Below are positions 7,343 to 14,353 of a stretch of 64,000 nucleotides of DNA, one piece after another. The position numbers and the translations under genes were made by a program. Within the stretch, counting starts at the first letter, position 1; every line of letters starts with the position of its first letter. The DNA is from Candidatus Bacteroides merdavium (GTDB lineage: Bacteria; Bacteroidota; Bacteroidia; Bacteroidales; Bacteroidaceae), in contig DXAV01000083.1 in NCBI GenBank assembly GCA_019116805.1, forward strand, positions 1 through 64,000, given 5' to 3'. Below the pieces are notes generated by a model. The model searched no databases and was not told where the DNA came from. It saw only the letters and a list, made by a program, of their open reading frames with translations.

Positions 7343-7459
7343 GTAGGGCGCGGGGAATCGAACCCCGCCGCAAACAACCAGTGCCCCGCGTGTCTTTCCA
7401 CGCCGTCCGACCGTCTCTTTTCACGCCTTCCGGTCTGTCACGCTTCTGGGTTATCCTAC
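7343..7459 (-). other. tRNA-like T-arm and degenerate repeats in early leader
   Basis: On the minus strand CGGGGTTCGATTCCCCG (7351-7367) is a perfect T-arm: a 5-bp stem with loop TTCGATT. It is followed by GCCCTAC (7343-7349). GTAGGAT at 7453-7459 could pair with that as a weak acceptor-like stem. No proper D or anticodon arm is present and the span (117 nt) is too long, so this is not a functional tRNA. Between the halves CACGC recurs at 7399, 7422 and 7439, perhaps a decayed 22/23-bp array. Confidence 0.35.
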
Positions 7460-7462
7460 AAT

Positions 7463-7855
7463 CTACTTACCCTGTTCGTCAATCATCGAAAGAATACATT
7501 TCCGGTCTTCGTCCCAAAGCGGAAGCCCCAACTCGATGGTCCGCTTTACCACATCCATTTCCCCGACCAGCTTCACCGCTTGGTTCCGGAAGTCCGTATC
7601 GTCATGGGCATGTGCCTTTCCTATCAGGAAGTCGGCCAATTCGTTGATGACGTTCTCTTGTCGATCGCACTTCATCTTATAGTTCAACACCCGCACATGA
7701 ACCTCGCGGATAATCCGGCTTTCTCCGTGCTTTTTATATTCCTTGCAGAATTCGTCTTTGTTCATCGACGTATTCATATAAACTGCGTGGATGTAATCAA
7801 ACTCCTCTGTTGTCGGGGTGATACCGGTTCTCTCTTCAAATTCCTTCTGTGTCAT
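7463..7855 (-). CDS. first gene of phage early operon (130 aa, unknown)
   Basis: A soluble, mostly helical protein starting MTQKEFEERTGITPT. It is not recognised. It is the first gene leftward from the repressor-early control region, the position of ner-like or early regulatory genes in Mu-like phages, but there is no obvious helix-turn-helix. The transcript would start near the minus-strand -7 element at 7946-7953 and include a leader of about 80 nt. Confidence 0.6.
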   Translation of the reverse strand: MTQKEFEERTGITPTTEEFDYIHAVYMNTSMNKDEFCKEYKKHGESRIIREVHVRVLNYKMKCDRQENVINELADFLIGKAHAHDDTDFRNQAVKLVGEMDVVKRTIELGLPLWDEDRKCILSMIDEQGK

Positions 7856-7911
7856 ATCTTCGCTATTTTTAAGTTTTACATCTAATATTCGCTAATCTCG
7901 CCGCTTTTCAC

Positions 7912-7953
7912 TATATTTGGCGGCTGTTCCGTACTGAACACGGTGCAAATATA
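7912..7953. promoter_or_regulatory. face-to-face promoters of repressor and early operon
   Basis: TATATTTG (7912-7919, plus strand) and the same octamer on the minus strand (CAAATATA, 7946-7953) both match the Bacteroidetes -7 element. The minus one has an upstream TTTG about 21 bp away and would drive the early operon. The plus one would drive the repressor with a leader of about 100 nt, but lacks a clear -33 element. The two would fire toward each other, so they probably interfere, as expected of a lysis/lysogeny switch. Confidence 0.5.
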
Positions 7954-7983
7954 AACATTTTGAGTAATACAATCCAAACATTC

Positions 7984-8000
7984 TGAGAAATAATTTCTCA
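7984..8000. promoter_or_regulatory. 17-bp perfect palindrome, candidate repressor operator
   Basis: TGAGAAATAATTTCTCA is a perfect dyad about 25 bp before the repressor start. A related half-site, TTTTGAGTAATA, lies at 7958-7969, on the upstream side of the early -7 element. Two sites in the control region match the expected layout of a CI-type operator set; binding is inferred. Confidence 0.55.
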
Positions 8001-8025
8001 TTTTGTTTTTATTTAATGTTCGCTT

Positions 8026-8679
8026 ATGAATAAAAAGGAAATGCTACAAGCCTTAATTGACCATTACGATAATGGTAATAAGTCACAGTTTGCCAAAAGA
8101 TTAGGTATTTCTGCGCAAGGTATAAGTACCTGGCTCAGCCGAGGAACATTGGATATTGAGTTGATTTACTCAAAATGCGAAAGAATTAATTCAGAATGGC
8201 TTCTGACTGGTGAGGGCAATATGCTAAAAGAGGGAAAAGCACAGAGGCAACAAGAACCGGCGTGCCCTACACCAAATAATAGTATAGAAGGTATCCCGCT
8301 ATTGCCTCTCAGTGCAATGGCGGGTGCATTTACCGGCGAGGCTTCCGTGATGGAATACGAGTGCGAACGCTATGTTATTCCGGCATTCAAAGGCGCGGAC
8401 TTCCTTATTCAAGTCAAAGGGGATTCGATGCAGCCCACCTATTATTCAGGCGACCTTGTGGCCTGCCAGCGTGTTCCGCTCAGCGATCTGTTTTTCCAAT
8501 GGAACAAAACCTATGTGCTCGACACCGTGCAAGGTCCTCTGATCAAACGTGTGCGCCGGGGTTCGGATGACGACCACCTTCTTATCGTTTCAGACAACGC
8601 GGACTATGAACCCTTCGAGCTTTCGAGGGATCAGTTCTATGGCGTGGCGCTGGTACGCGGATTGGTGCGCCTCGAATAA
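8026..8679 (+). CDS. CI/LexA-type phage repressor with S24 autoprotease domain
   Basis: A 217-residue repressor. An N-terminal helix-turn-helix (QFAKRLGISAQGISTWLSRG, residues 21-40) would bind operators such as the palindrome just upstream. The C-terminal S24 domain has the catalytic Ser at S134 (KGDSMQPTYYSGD) and Lys at K174 (PLIKRVRRG). An Ala-Gly cleavage site lies at A99-G100 (SAMAGAF). Self-cleavage after RecA activation would induce the prophage during DNA damage, unlike classical Mu whose repressor is not LexA-type. It is read away from the early operon. Confidence 0.9.
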   Translation: MNKKEMLQALIDHYDNGNKSQFAKRLGISAQGISTWLSRGTLDIELIYSKCERINSEWLLTGEGNMLKEGKAQRQQEPACPTPNNSIEGIPLLPLSAMAGAFTGEASVMEYECERYVIPAFKGADFLIQVKGDSMQPTYYSGDLVACQRVPLSDLFFQWNKTYVLDTVQGPLIKRVRRGSDDDHLLIVSDNADYEPFELSRDQFYGVALVRGLVRLE

Positions 8680-8711
8680 ACACGTGCAATACCATGCGGC
8701 ATACCCCATCC

Positions 8712-8748
8712 GGGGCGAAATCACGGACACACACACTCTTTTCGCCCC
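8712..8748 (+). terminator. hairpin after repressor gene
   Basis: GGGGCGAAA (8712-8720) pairs with TTTCGCCCC (8740-8748) across a 19-nt loop, 33 bp after the repressor stop. There is no strong T-run, so termination may be weak. Confidence 0.45.
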
Positions 8749-8925
8749 GCTTAAGTATGGTTTTGTGTATAAATCGCTGTAAATAAGGGAGTAATAAGCA
8801 CATCCGACGCCATTATAACCTATTTATATAGTGGCTTTTTCTACCCGCTTAAAAGCGCATTTGCGCCAAAAACACGGCTTCCCCATCCGCTTTCTACCTA
8901 TTTTCAAACGTTCAAAACAAGGAAT

Positions 8926-8994
8926 TTGTAACCCTTTTGTAACCCTTTTAACATATAGAAATGTAGCCCTTATACGTAACCCTTTTTTGTAACC
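8926..8994. repeat. GTAACCCTTTT repeats, candidate phage-end or integrase arm sites
   Basis: GTAACCCTTTT occurs at 8928, 8939 and 8976, with variants GTAGCCCTTAT at 8963 and GTAACC at 8989. Starts are 11, 24, 13 and 13 bp apart. The block lies in the non-coding stretch 8680-9072 past the repressor, where a Mu-like phage would carry transposase-binding end sites. Arm-type sites of a tyrosine integrase are an alternative. Confidence 0.5.
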
Positions 8995-9004
8995 GGATGG
9001 GCAT

Positions 9005-9050
9005 AAAAACGGCCGTCGCAATGCTCCGGGAAGTAAGCACCACGACGGCC
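9005..9050 (-). terminator. rho-independent terminator of 9073-9285
   Basis: GGCCGTCG (9011-9018) and CGACGGCC (9043-9050) form a perfect 8-bp stem. Read leftward the hairpin ends in a run of five T. It follows the stop of the leftward gene at 9073. Confidence 0.7.
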
Positions 9051-9072
9051 TAAACAGCAATATAACAGCTAC

Positions 9073-9285
9073 TTAACGGTTGCCTCTGATAAGATGGGAC
9101 ACCACAATCCGGGCACGCTTCGTCATCTTGACGCTTCCATCCTCCATTTTGGCGTGCAGGAGCGTGCTTTTCTTGATGCCGATGCGGTCCTCGTCCAGCG
9201 TTTCAAACACCGCCGAGAGGCTTCCGAAATAGAAGTCCTTCTTCTCGAAAATCAGGTGTACATGAACAACTTTTATAGGTCCCAT
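9073..9285 (-). CDS. self-contained small gene at phage edge (70 aa)
   Basis: A small basic protein (MGPIKVVHVHLIFEKKDFYFG...) with no recognised family. It has its own -7 element (9305-9312) and its own terminator (9005-9050), so it is a one-gene transcription unit. Placed outside the repressor near the phage end, it is likely expressed in the lysogen. It could be a moron or part of the neighbouring island; its start at 9285 follows the promoter by about 20 nt. Confidence 0.6.
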   Translation of the reverse strand: MGPIKVVHVHLIFEKKDFYFGSLSAVFETLDEDRIGIKKSTLLHAKMEDGSVKMTKRARIVVSHLIRGNR

Positions 9286-9304
9286 AATTGAAGTTTTTAC
9301 GCTG

Positions 9305-9312
9305 CAAATATA
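9305..9312 (-). promoter_or_regulatory. -7 element of 9073-9285
   Basis: On the minus strand TATATTTG matches TAnnTTTG exactly and lies 20 bp before the ATG at 9285. Confidence 0.55.
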
Positions 9313-9659
9313 CTAAATAACTCTTATATGGAAGTATTTGACACAAAATAAATTCATTTCCTGCCCAAAATTCAGCCCACAACAAAGCCGCCAGACCGTC
9401 GGCCTCAAATGGCGCGTTCTGACGGCTTTCAAATGCCATTCCAATAGAAGATAACAGGCGCAAGCCGAAAAGCCAACCAGCGTAAAGCAAATGCCCTCAT
9501 TTCGCCCCTAAAATGTAAGCCATGTGTAAGGCAAAAGTAAATTTCGTTTTGATAGGCCCTCCGAGGCATCCGCCCTCTAACTCGCTATCACCCAAAGCGT
9601 TGCCGCCCGTTTCGGTTCACCCTCATCTTTACGCTTCGTTCTGTGCCCCATACTACGCC
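9313..9659. other. non-coding junction between prophage and capsid island
   Basis: No convincing gene is seen. A hairpin is formed by AAAGCCGCCAGA (9384-9395) and TCTGACGGCTTT (9418-9429), with 11 of 12 positions paired. The open frame that runs through 9522-9659 does not resemble the protein domain that starts at about 9660. The prophage end and the breakpoint of the primase-like gene probably lie here, but no target duplication can be tested because the other prophage end is outside the window. Confidence 0.4.
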
Positions 9660-10244
9660 CAAGAAAGCGCAGGCGGTAAAGGTATATTTTGTTTTGTTCA
9701 AGTTTCAGATACCAACAAGTTCAAAGGGCATTTCAACGCATTGCAAGAAGCATTCAAGGCCAACGGGCTGATTATAGATGAGCAGTGTTCCGATATTAAC
9801 AGAAAGCGTTTTGTGGCTTATGACCCCAATCCATACATTAATAGGAATGCGGTAATATATAAGGATGTAAAGGAGGATATAATAATCCAATCAATCCAAC
9901 CGAACACAACAACCACACCAACCCACCGAGCGATAACAACGTGGCCAAGCGGGTGGGCACACTATACGGACAGGCAGAAAGCAGAATATATAATAACCCA
10001 ATGTATCACAAAAGGCATATTGATAAACAAGAGCCACGCAGACAGCCTAACAATAGCATCCGCATTGAAGACCATCTATAAATCAAACGACACAGGGCTA
10101 AATTATTGCTTACAATTGCGACAAATGCGAAAGGGCACGGACGTAACAAAACAAACATATATGTACCAAAACGCAACGGAAAAAACAAATGCAGTCGGAT
10201 GTTTGGTAAATCTTTACAAAAATGCAATAATAGTCCAAAACTAA
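9660..10244 (+). pseudogene. N-terminally truncated VirE_N/primase-like gene
   Basis: From about 9660 the frame matches the BT4734/VirE N-terminal type seen in Bacteroidales mobile-element replication proteins. It runs SAGGKGIFCFVQ, then FKGHFNALQEAFKANGLIID and NRKRFVAYDPNPYINRNAVIY. The C-terminal part (KAEYIITQCITKGI... NAVGCLVNLYKNA) resembles a primase C-terminal helical domain. About the first 90 residues expected of the family are missing and no start codon is suitable, so the gene is broken at the prophage side. The lost half may lie beyond the far prophage end. Confidence 0.6.
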
Positions 10245-10291
10245 CCGATAGTTTTCAATTGATACAAATATTTATATATAAAAAGAAAGTT

Positions 10292-10519
10292 ATGAGAAAA
10301 GAAATAACACGAGAAGAAGCGTATATAACAATATATCAGAGGCTTAAGGCCAAAGATATGTCCGAAATTGAAATAAGAAATTTCTTTTTAGACAAATTTT
10401 CGGTCGATATAGCAAAGGTTAGAGCGCAAGCAAAACGCAATTCCAAACCGTTAACAGATAATCAAAAGAAAATCCTAAACAAAATTTCAATGCTATACAA
10501 AGAAATTGGAAATCTATAA
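10292..10519 (+). CDS. hypothetical island protein (75 aa)
   Basis: The track extends this frame to 10106, but the ATG at 10292 (MRKEITREEAYITIYQRLKAK) is preceded by an A/G-rich leader and is the sensible start. The product is lysine-rich and helical and is not recognised. It lies between the truncated primase-like gene and the capsid gene, 27 bases before the latter, so the three probably formed one operon. Confidence 0.55.
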   Translation: MRKEITREEAYITIYQRLKAKDMSEIEIRNFFLDKFSVDIAKVRAQAKRNSKPLTDNQKKILNKISMLYKEIGNL

Positions 10520-10546
10520 TAATAAAGATAAAAATCAAAAACACAT

Positions 10547-11458
10547 ATGTTAACTGAATTAATTCAAGGAGCAATTAAAAAACAATTTACAAATGAACAA
10601 AGACAAATAATCGACAGGACACAGGATAATATGCAAGCCGCAGGGCTGAACTACATAGGGACTTGCATCCCGTTCAAGTCTGAGGCCGAAGAAAGAAGCC
10701 TGAAAGCAAGCGCAGTCGCAGGCGTGGATGCGTGGGACTTGGAAAGCGCAATTTACTCTACAAGTGCCCTTAAACAAGCAGGCGCAAAGTTTATATTTTC
10801 ATTAAAGAACAATGTACAAGTACCTTTGTGCGACAAATTGAAGGCCTATTGGGCAGCTGAGACGGGCGCACCTGAAGGCGATGCCGAGCCACAATTAAGC
10901 GAAGCAAGCATTGCACCACACAGACTGACAACGTACGTCACAATAAGCAAGATGTTATTAAATCAAACGCAGAACGTTGAAGCCCTGTTAACCGAAATGC
11001 TTGCAACCGCCATTAACGAAAAATTGGAAAGCACAATATTCAGCACAGTGCAGGAAGCCAACGCCGTAAAGCCGTTTTTATCCGAAACAGCCTCAACCAT
11101 AACAAGTTATGCCGACTTATGCAACTTGGAAGATACAACGGCAGACATCCTTAAGCCTACATACGTACTATCCAAAGCCGCAAAGAATAAGTTAAGACAA
11201 ATGTCAAAAGGAAATAGCTTTGTGATGGATGGCGGGAAGATAGACGGAACAACCACCATAACCTCAAGCAACGTACAGGACTCTTATTTGGTCTTTGGCG
11301 ATTTCAGCAAATTTAAGGTGTGCGTTTGGAGTGATGGAATAGATGTATTGATAGACCCCATCACGCAGGCCAAAGATGGAAATACAAGATTGATAGTTAA
11401 TTTCTATGTGGATTACTACATAAGCAATCCTAATGCGTTCGCAATTGCTACGGTTTAA
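10547..11458 (+). CDS. HK97-fold major capsid protein
   Basis: A 303-residue protein with the layout of the HK97 major capsid family. It has a short helical N-terminus, a middle region AAETGAPEGDAEPQLSEASIAPHRLTTYVTISKMLLNQ, the helix TEMLATAINEKLESTIF, and a C-terminal beta section FGDFSKFKVCVWSDGIDVLIDPITQAKDG. It would assemble icosahedral shells. There is no long N-terminal delta domain and no protease, portal or terminase gene nearby. Capsid-forming satellite, prophage remnant and domesticated shell protein are all open. The frame is intact, which argues against simple decay. Confidence 0.75.
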   Translation: MLTELIQGAIKKQFTNEQRQIIDRTQDNMQAAGLNYIGTCIPFKSEAEERSLKASAVAGVDAWDLESAIYSTSALKQAGAKFIFSLKNNVQVPLCDKLKAYWAAETGAPEGDAEPQLSEASIAPHRLTTYVTISKMLLNQTQNVEALLTEMLATAINEKLESTIFSTVQEANAVKPFLSETASTITSYADLCNLEDTTADILKPTYVLSKAAKNKLRQMSKGNSFVMDGGKIDGTTTITSSNVQDSYLVFGDFSKFKVCVWSDGIDVLIDPITQAKDGNTRLIVNFYVDYYISNPNAFAIATV

Positions 11459-11548
11459 AGTTTTATTTGTATTTCTGTTTTTTGTGATTATTTTATGCGA
11501 ACGCAGCTCTTCTTCAAATATATAGACAAAAATTCTACACTATTTTTG

Positions 11549-11578
11549 GGGTGTGTCATAAGTGGCACACCTTTTTTT
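11549..11578 (+). terminator. terminator after capsid gene
   Basis: GGTGTG (11550-11555) pairs with CACACC (11566-11571), followed by seven T, 90 bp past the capsid stop. The rest of 11459-11829 is AT-rich and non-coding. It holds a C-tract and a second, related CCACAC...GACACAC block near 11770-11787. Confidence 0.65.
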
Positions 11579-11730
11579 GTGTACCCCCCCCTATGATAAT
11601 TTATAGATTTAAGTGACAGAACCCCATCCCAACCTCACTTCGCACAAAAGGCAATTTCTGAAAGTTTTGGTTTTTGACACCAACGGCGATATAATAGACT
11701 ACAACTTTATATTAATTAAAAATAATATGC

Positions 11731-11738
11731 TACATTTG
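11731..11738 (+). promoter_or_regulatory. -7 element of the DUF4494/yggS/DHODH-like unit
   Basis: TACATTTG matches TAnnTTTG, with TTTA about 21 bp upstream as a weak -33 element. It lies 92 bp before the DUF4494 start. Confidence 0.5.
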
Positions 11739-11829
11739 CAATGCACTTTTTTACGTCGGCAATAGGAATGCCACACAAAGTGACACACTATTTTTAAATT
11801 TATTGTAAAACATTGATAATTAAATTATT

Positions 11830-12294
11830 ATGGCAATGCATACTTGGTTCGAATGTAAGATTCGATATGAGAAAACAATGGAAAACGGCATGAACAAGAA
11901 AGTGACCGAACCCTATCTGGTTGATGCGCTAAGCTTCACAGAGGCTGAAGCTCGCATCATCGAAGAGATCACTCCCTTCATCAGCGGCGAATTTACTGTA
12001 GCCGACATCAAACGTGCCAACTACAGCGAACTGTTCCCCTGCGACGAAGAGGCCGCCGACCGTTGGTTCAAGTGCAAGCTTGTCTTCATCACACTGGACG
12101 AAAAGAGCGGAGCCGAGAAGAAGACTTCCACACAAGTACTGGTACAGGCAGCCGACCTGCGTGACGCCGTAAAGAAGCTGGACGAAGGTATGAAGGGGAC
12201 TATGGCCGATTATCAGATAGCCTCTGTGGCCGAAACACCACTCATGGATGTTTATCCCTACAGTGTTGAGCCCGACGACAAGCCGGAAGTGTAA
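11830..12294 (+). CDS. DUF4494 family protein
   Basis: A 154-residue soluble protein of the DUF4494 family, widely conserved in Bacteroidales and of unknown function. Visible family stretches are HTWFECKIRYEK at the N-terminus and RWFKCKLVFITLDE near residue 80, suggesting two similar beta-rich halves. It is followed after 15 bases by the YggS-type gene, so the three rightward genes 11830-13976 form a likely operon. It marks the return to ordinary chromosomal sequence after the capsid island. Confidence 0.75.
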   Translation: MAMHTWFECKIRYEKTMENGMNKKVTEPYLVDALSFTEAEARIIEEITPFISGEFTVADIKRANYSELFPCDEEAADRWFKCKLVFITLDEKSGAEKKTSTQVLVQAADLRDAVKKLDEGMKGTMADYQIASVAETPLMDVYPYSVEPDDKPEV

Positions 12295-12309
12295 AGAATC
12301 AGAAAGGAT

Positions 12310-12975
12310 ATGATAGGAGAACGCATCAAAGAAATACAGAACGAACTGCCAGCCGGCGTACGGCTGGTAGCCGTATCGAAGTTCCACCCGAACGAGGACA
12401 TCGAAGAGGCCTATCGGGCCGGACAGCGTATCTTCGGCGAAAGCAAGGTGCAGGAAATGACGGCCAAATACGAAAGTCTGCCGAAGGATATCGAATGGCA
12501 TTTCATCGGCCACCTACAGACCAACAAAGTGAAATACATCGTGCCCTACGTAGCACTGATTCATGGCATAGACTCCTTCAAGCTCCTGGCCGAAGTGGAC
12601 AAGCAGGCAACCAAAGCCGGCCGTAGGGTGAATTGTCTGCTCCAACTGCACATCGCCCGCGAAGAAACCAAATTCGGTTTCAGTTTCGACGAATGCCGCC
12701 AGATGTTGGCCGAAGGAGAATGGCACCAGCTGGAACACATCCGCTTGTGCGGTCTCATGGGTATGGCTACCAATACGGACAACGCCGAACAAATTAAGGA
12801 GGAATTCCGTTCCTTAAGCTGCTTCTTCCACGAAGTGAAGTCCACGTGGTTTGCCAATGACGACAACTTTTGCGAACTTTCGATGGGTATGTCGCACGAC
12901 TACCACGAAGCCATTGCCGCAGGTAGCACACTGATACGCGTAGGAAGTAAAATCTTCGGAGAACGAATTTATTAA
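12310..12975 (+). CDS. YggS/PROSC-type PLP homeostasis protein
   Basis: A 221-residue member of the YggS family, single-domain PLP-binding TIM-barrel proteins that buffer pyridoxal phosphate and affect amino-acid and keto-acid pools. The PLP-binding lysine is in LVAVSKFHP near residue 23; IFGESKVQE and WHFIGHLQTNK are family signatures. Length is normal. It lies in the middle of a three-gene unit with DUF4494 and a DHODH-like protein, an arrangement I recall from other Bacteroides genomes. Confidence 0.9.
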   Translation: MIGERIKEIQNELPAGVRLVAVSKFHPNEDIEEAYRAGQRIFGESKVQEMTAKYESLPKDIEWHFIGHLQTNKVKYIVPYVALIHGIDSFKLLAEVDKQATKAGRRVNCLLQLHIAREETKFGFSFDECRQMLAEGEWHQLEHIRLCGLMGMATNTDNAEQIKEEFRSLSCFFHEVKSTWFANDDNFCELSMGMSHDYHEAIAAGSTLIRVGSKIFGERIY

Positions 12976-12995
12976 TCTTAAAAAAATACATCATC

Positions 12996-13976
12996 ATGGC
13001 AACAACGTTACAAACAACATTCGCCGGGCTTTCCTTGAGAAACCCCATTATCGTCAGCAGTTCAGGTCTCACCGACAGCGCAGCCAAGAACCAGAAGCTT
13101 TGCGAAGCCGGAGCAGGAGCCATCGTACTGAAGTCGCTTTTCGAGGAACAGATCATGATGGAAGTATATCAGCACGACGATCCTTCCATGTCACCCGAAG
13201 CGGCAGACAAGTTGTCTGTTTACATCCTTCATCACAAATTGAATGAGTACCTCAGCCTGATACGCGAAAGCAAAAAGGTATGCGACATCCCCGTCATCGC
13301 CAGCATCAACTGCTATAAGGACGATGTGTGGGCCGACTTTGCCAAACAAATCGAAGAAGCCGGAGCCGACGCGTTGGAAATCAACATATTGTCCCTACAG
13401 ACGGACGTGCAATACACATACGGCAGCTTCGAACAGCGCCATATCGACATCCTGCGCCACATCAAGAAAACAATCAAGATACCTGTCATCATGAAGCTTG
13501 GCAGCAACTTGACTAACCCTGTAGCCCTCATCGATCAGCTTTATGCCAACGGAGCCGCCGCCGTTGTTCTGTTCAACCGTTTCTATCAGCCGGATATCAA
13601 CATCGACAAGATGACACAAGCGGCCGGTGACGTGTTCAGCAACGAGGCTGATTTGGCCAATTCACTCCGTTGGACGGGCATCGCTTCGGCAGCTGTCAGC
13701 AAGATAGATTATGCCATTTCGGGCGGTATCCATTCGGCCGAAGGTGTGGTAAAGGCTATTCTTGCCGGTGCCTCGGCCGTAGAAATTTGCAGTGTACTTT
13801 ACCAAAAGTCATCAGCCGTCATCAACGAATACAATAAGTTCGTGACCAACTGGATGGCAAGCAAGGGCATGGAAAACATCGCGCAGTTCAAGGGCAAACT
13901 GAATGTAGGCGACGTGAAGGGCGTAAATACCTTCGAACGTACGCAATTCCTGAAGTATTTTGCGCAGCACGAATAA
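12996..13976 (+). CDS. dihydroorotate dehydrogenase-like flavoprotein
   Basis: A 326-residue TIM-barrel protein of the class I dihydroorotate dehydrogenase superfamily. The N-terminal GLSLRNPIIVSSSGLTDS and the phosphate-binding end SGGIHSAEGVVKAILAGASAVEICSVLYQ support FMN binding. Bacteroidales usually carry a separate true pyrD, and this paralogue is commonly labelled only DHODH-like, so the substrate is unsure. It is the last gene of the unit and ends at a strong bidirectional terminator. Confidence 0.75.
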   Translation: MATTLQTTFAGLSLRNPIIVSSSGLTDSAAKNQKLCEAGAGAIVLKSLFEEQIMMEVYQHDDPSMSPEAADKLSVYILHHKLNEYLSLIRESKKVCDIPVIASINCYKDDVWADFAKQIEEAGADALEINILSLQTDVQYTYGSFEQRHIDILRHIKKTIKIPVIMKLGSNLTNPVALIDQLYANGAAAVVLFNRFYQPDINIDKMTQAAGDVFSNEADLANSLRWTGIASAAVSKIDYAISGGIHSAEGVVKAILAGASAVEICSVLYQKSSAVINEYNKFVTNWMASKGMENIAQFKGKLNVGDVKGVNTFERTQFLKYFAQHE

Positions 13977-14000
13977 GCTCCTTCTAGCCCAAACAAGAAA

Positions 14001-14043
14001 AACAGGCTGAATTCCACTTCCCTGAAGTAGGATTCAGCCTGTT
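14001..14043. terminator. bidirectional terminator after DHODH-like gene
   Basis: AACAGGCTGAAT (14001-14012) pairs perfectly with ATTCAGCCTGTT (14032-14043). The following GTTTTC is only moderately T-rich. It lies 25 bp past the stop. Confidence 0.7.
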
Positions 14044-14116
14044 CCGTTTTCAATATCCACACGTCATCCTTTCATTCTCCAAACCAAACAGATTGCCCAC
14101 ATTGAACAGACAGACC

Positions 14117-14220
14117 GTTTAAGCAGGGAAAACAGATCGTTTAAGCTGGGAAAACAAACTGTTTAAGCTGGATAAACGGATTGTTTAAGCTGGGCAAACA
14201 GATGCTTTCCCCAGCTTAAA
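14117..14220. repeat. 22-bp tandem array, four units plus inverted end
   Basis: GTTTAAGC starts at 14117, 14139, 14161 and 14183, an exact 22-bp period, each followed by a purine-rich AGGGAAAACAG-like part. AAAC and GTTT flank five bases as a dyad in each unit. The array ends in an inverted partial copy, CCCAGCTTAAA (14210-14220). It lies in the 377-bp gap between two convergent genes (stops at 13976 and 14354); nothing else but the terminator is seen there. Confidence 0.9.
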
Positions 14221-14353
14221 TGACTGGCCTCTGCAAGAGGAATCATTATCTTTCTGAAATAAGGACTATTGTCATCGACAGATAGAAGGAAGGAATTGAT
14301 TAGAATCTCTTATTTTAAACAACTTCACTATACTTTTATCAGCATATCCGCAC

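Noticed and set aside
7343-7459. complete tRNA gene
   Set aside because: Only the T-arm and part of the acceptor can be formed; no D or anticodon arm.
9522-9659. N-terminal part of the primase-like protein
   Set aside because: The frame is open, but this part is proline-rich and has no similarity to the domain start, so it is likely junction sequence.
14117-14220. CRISPR array
   Set aside because: Units abut at 22 bp with no unique 30-bp spacers, and no cas genes are in view; the same holds for all the other arrays.
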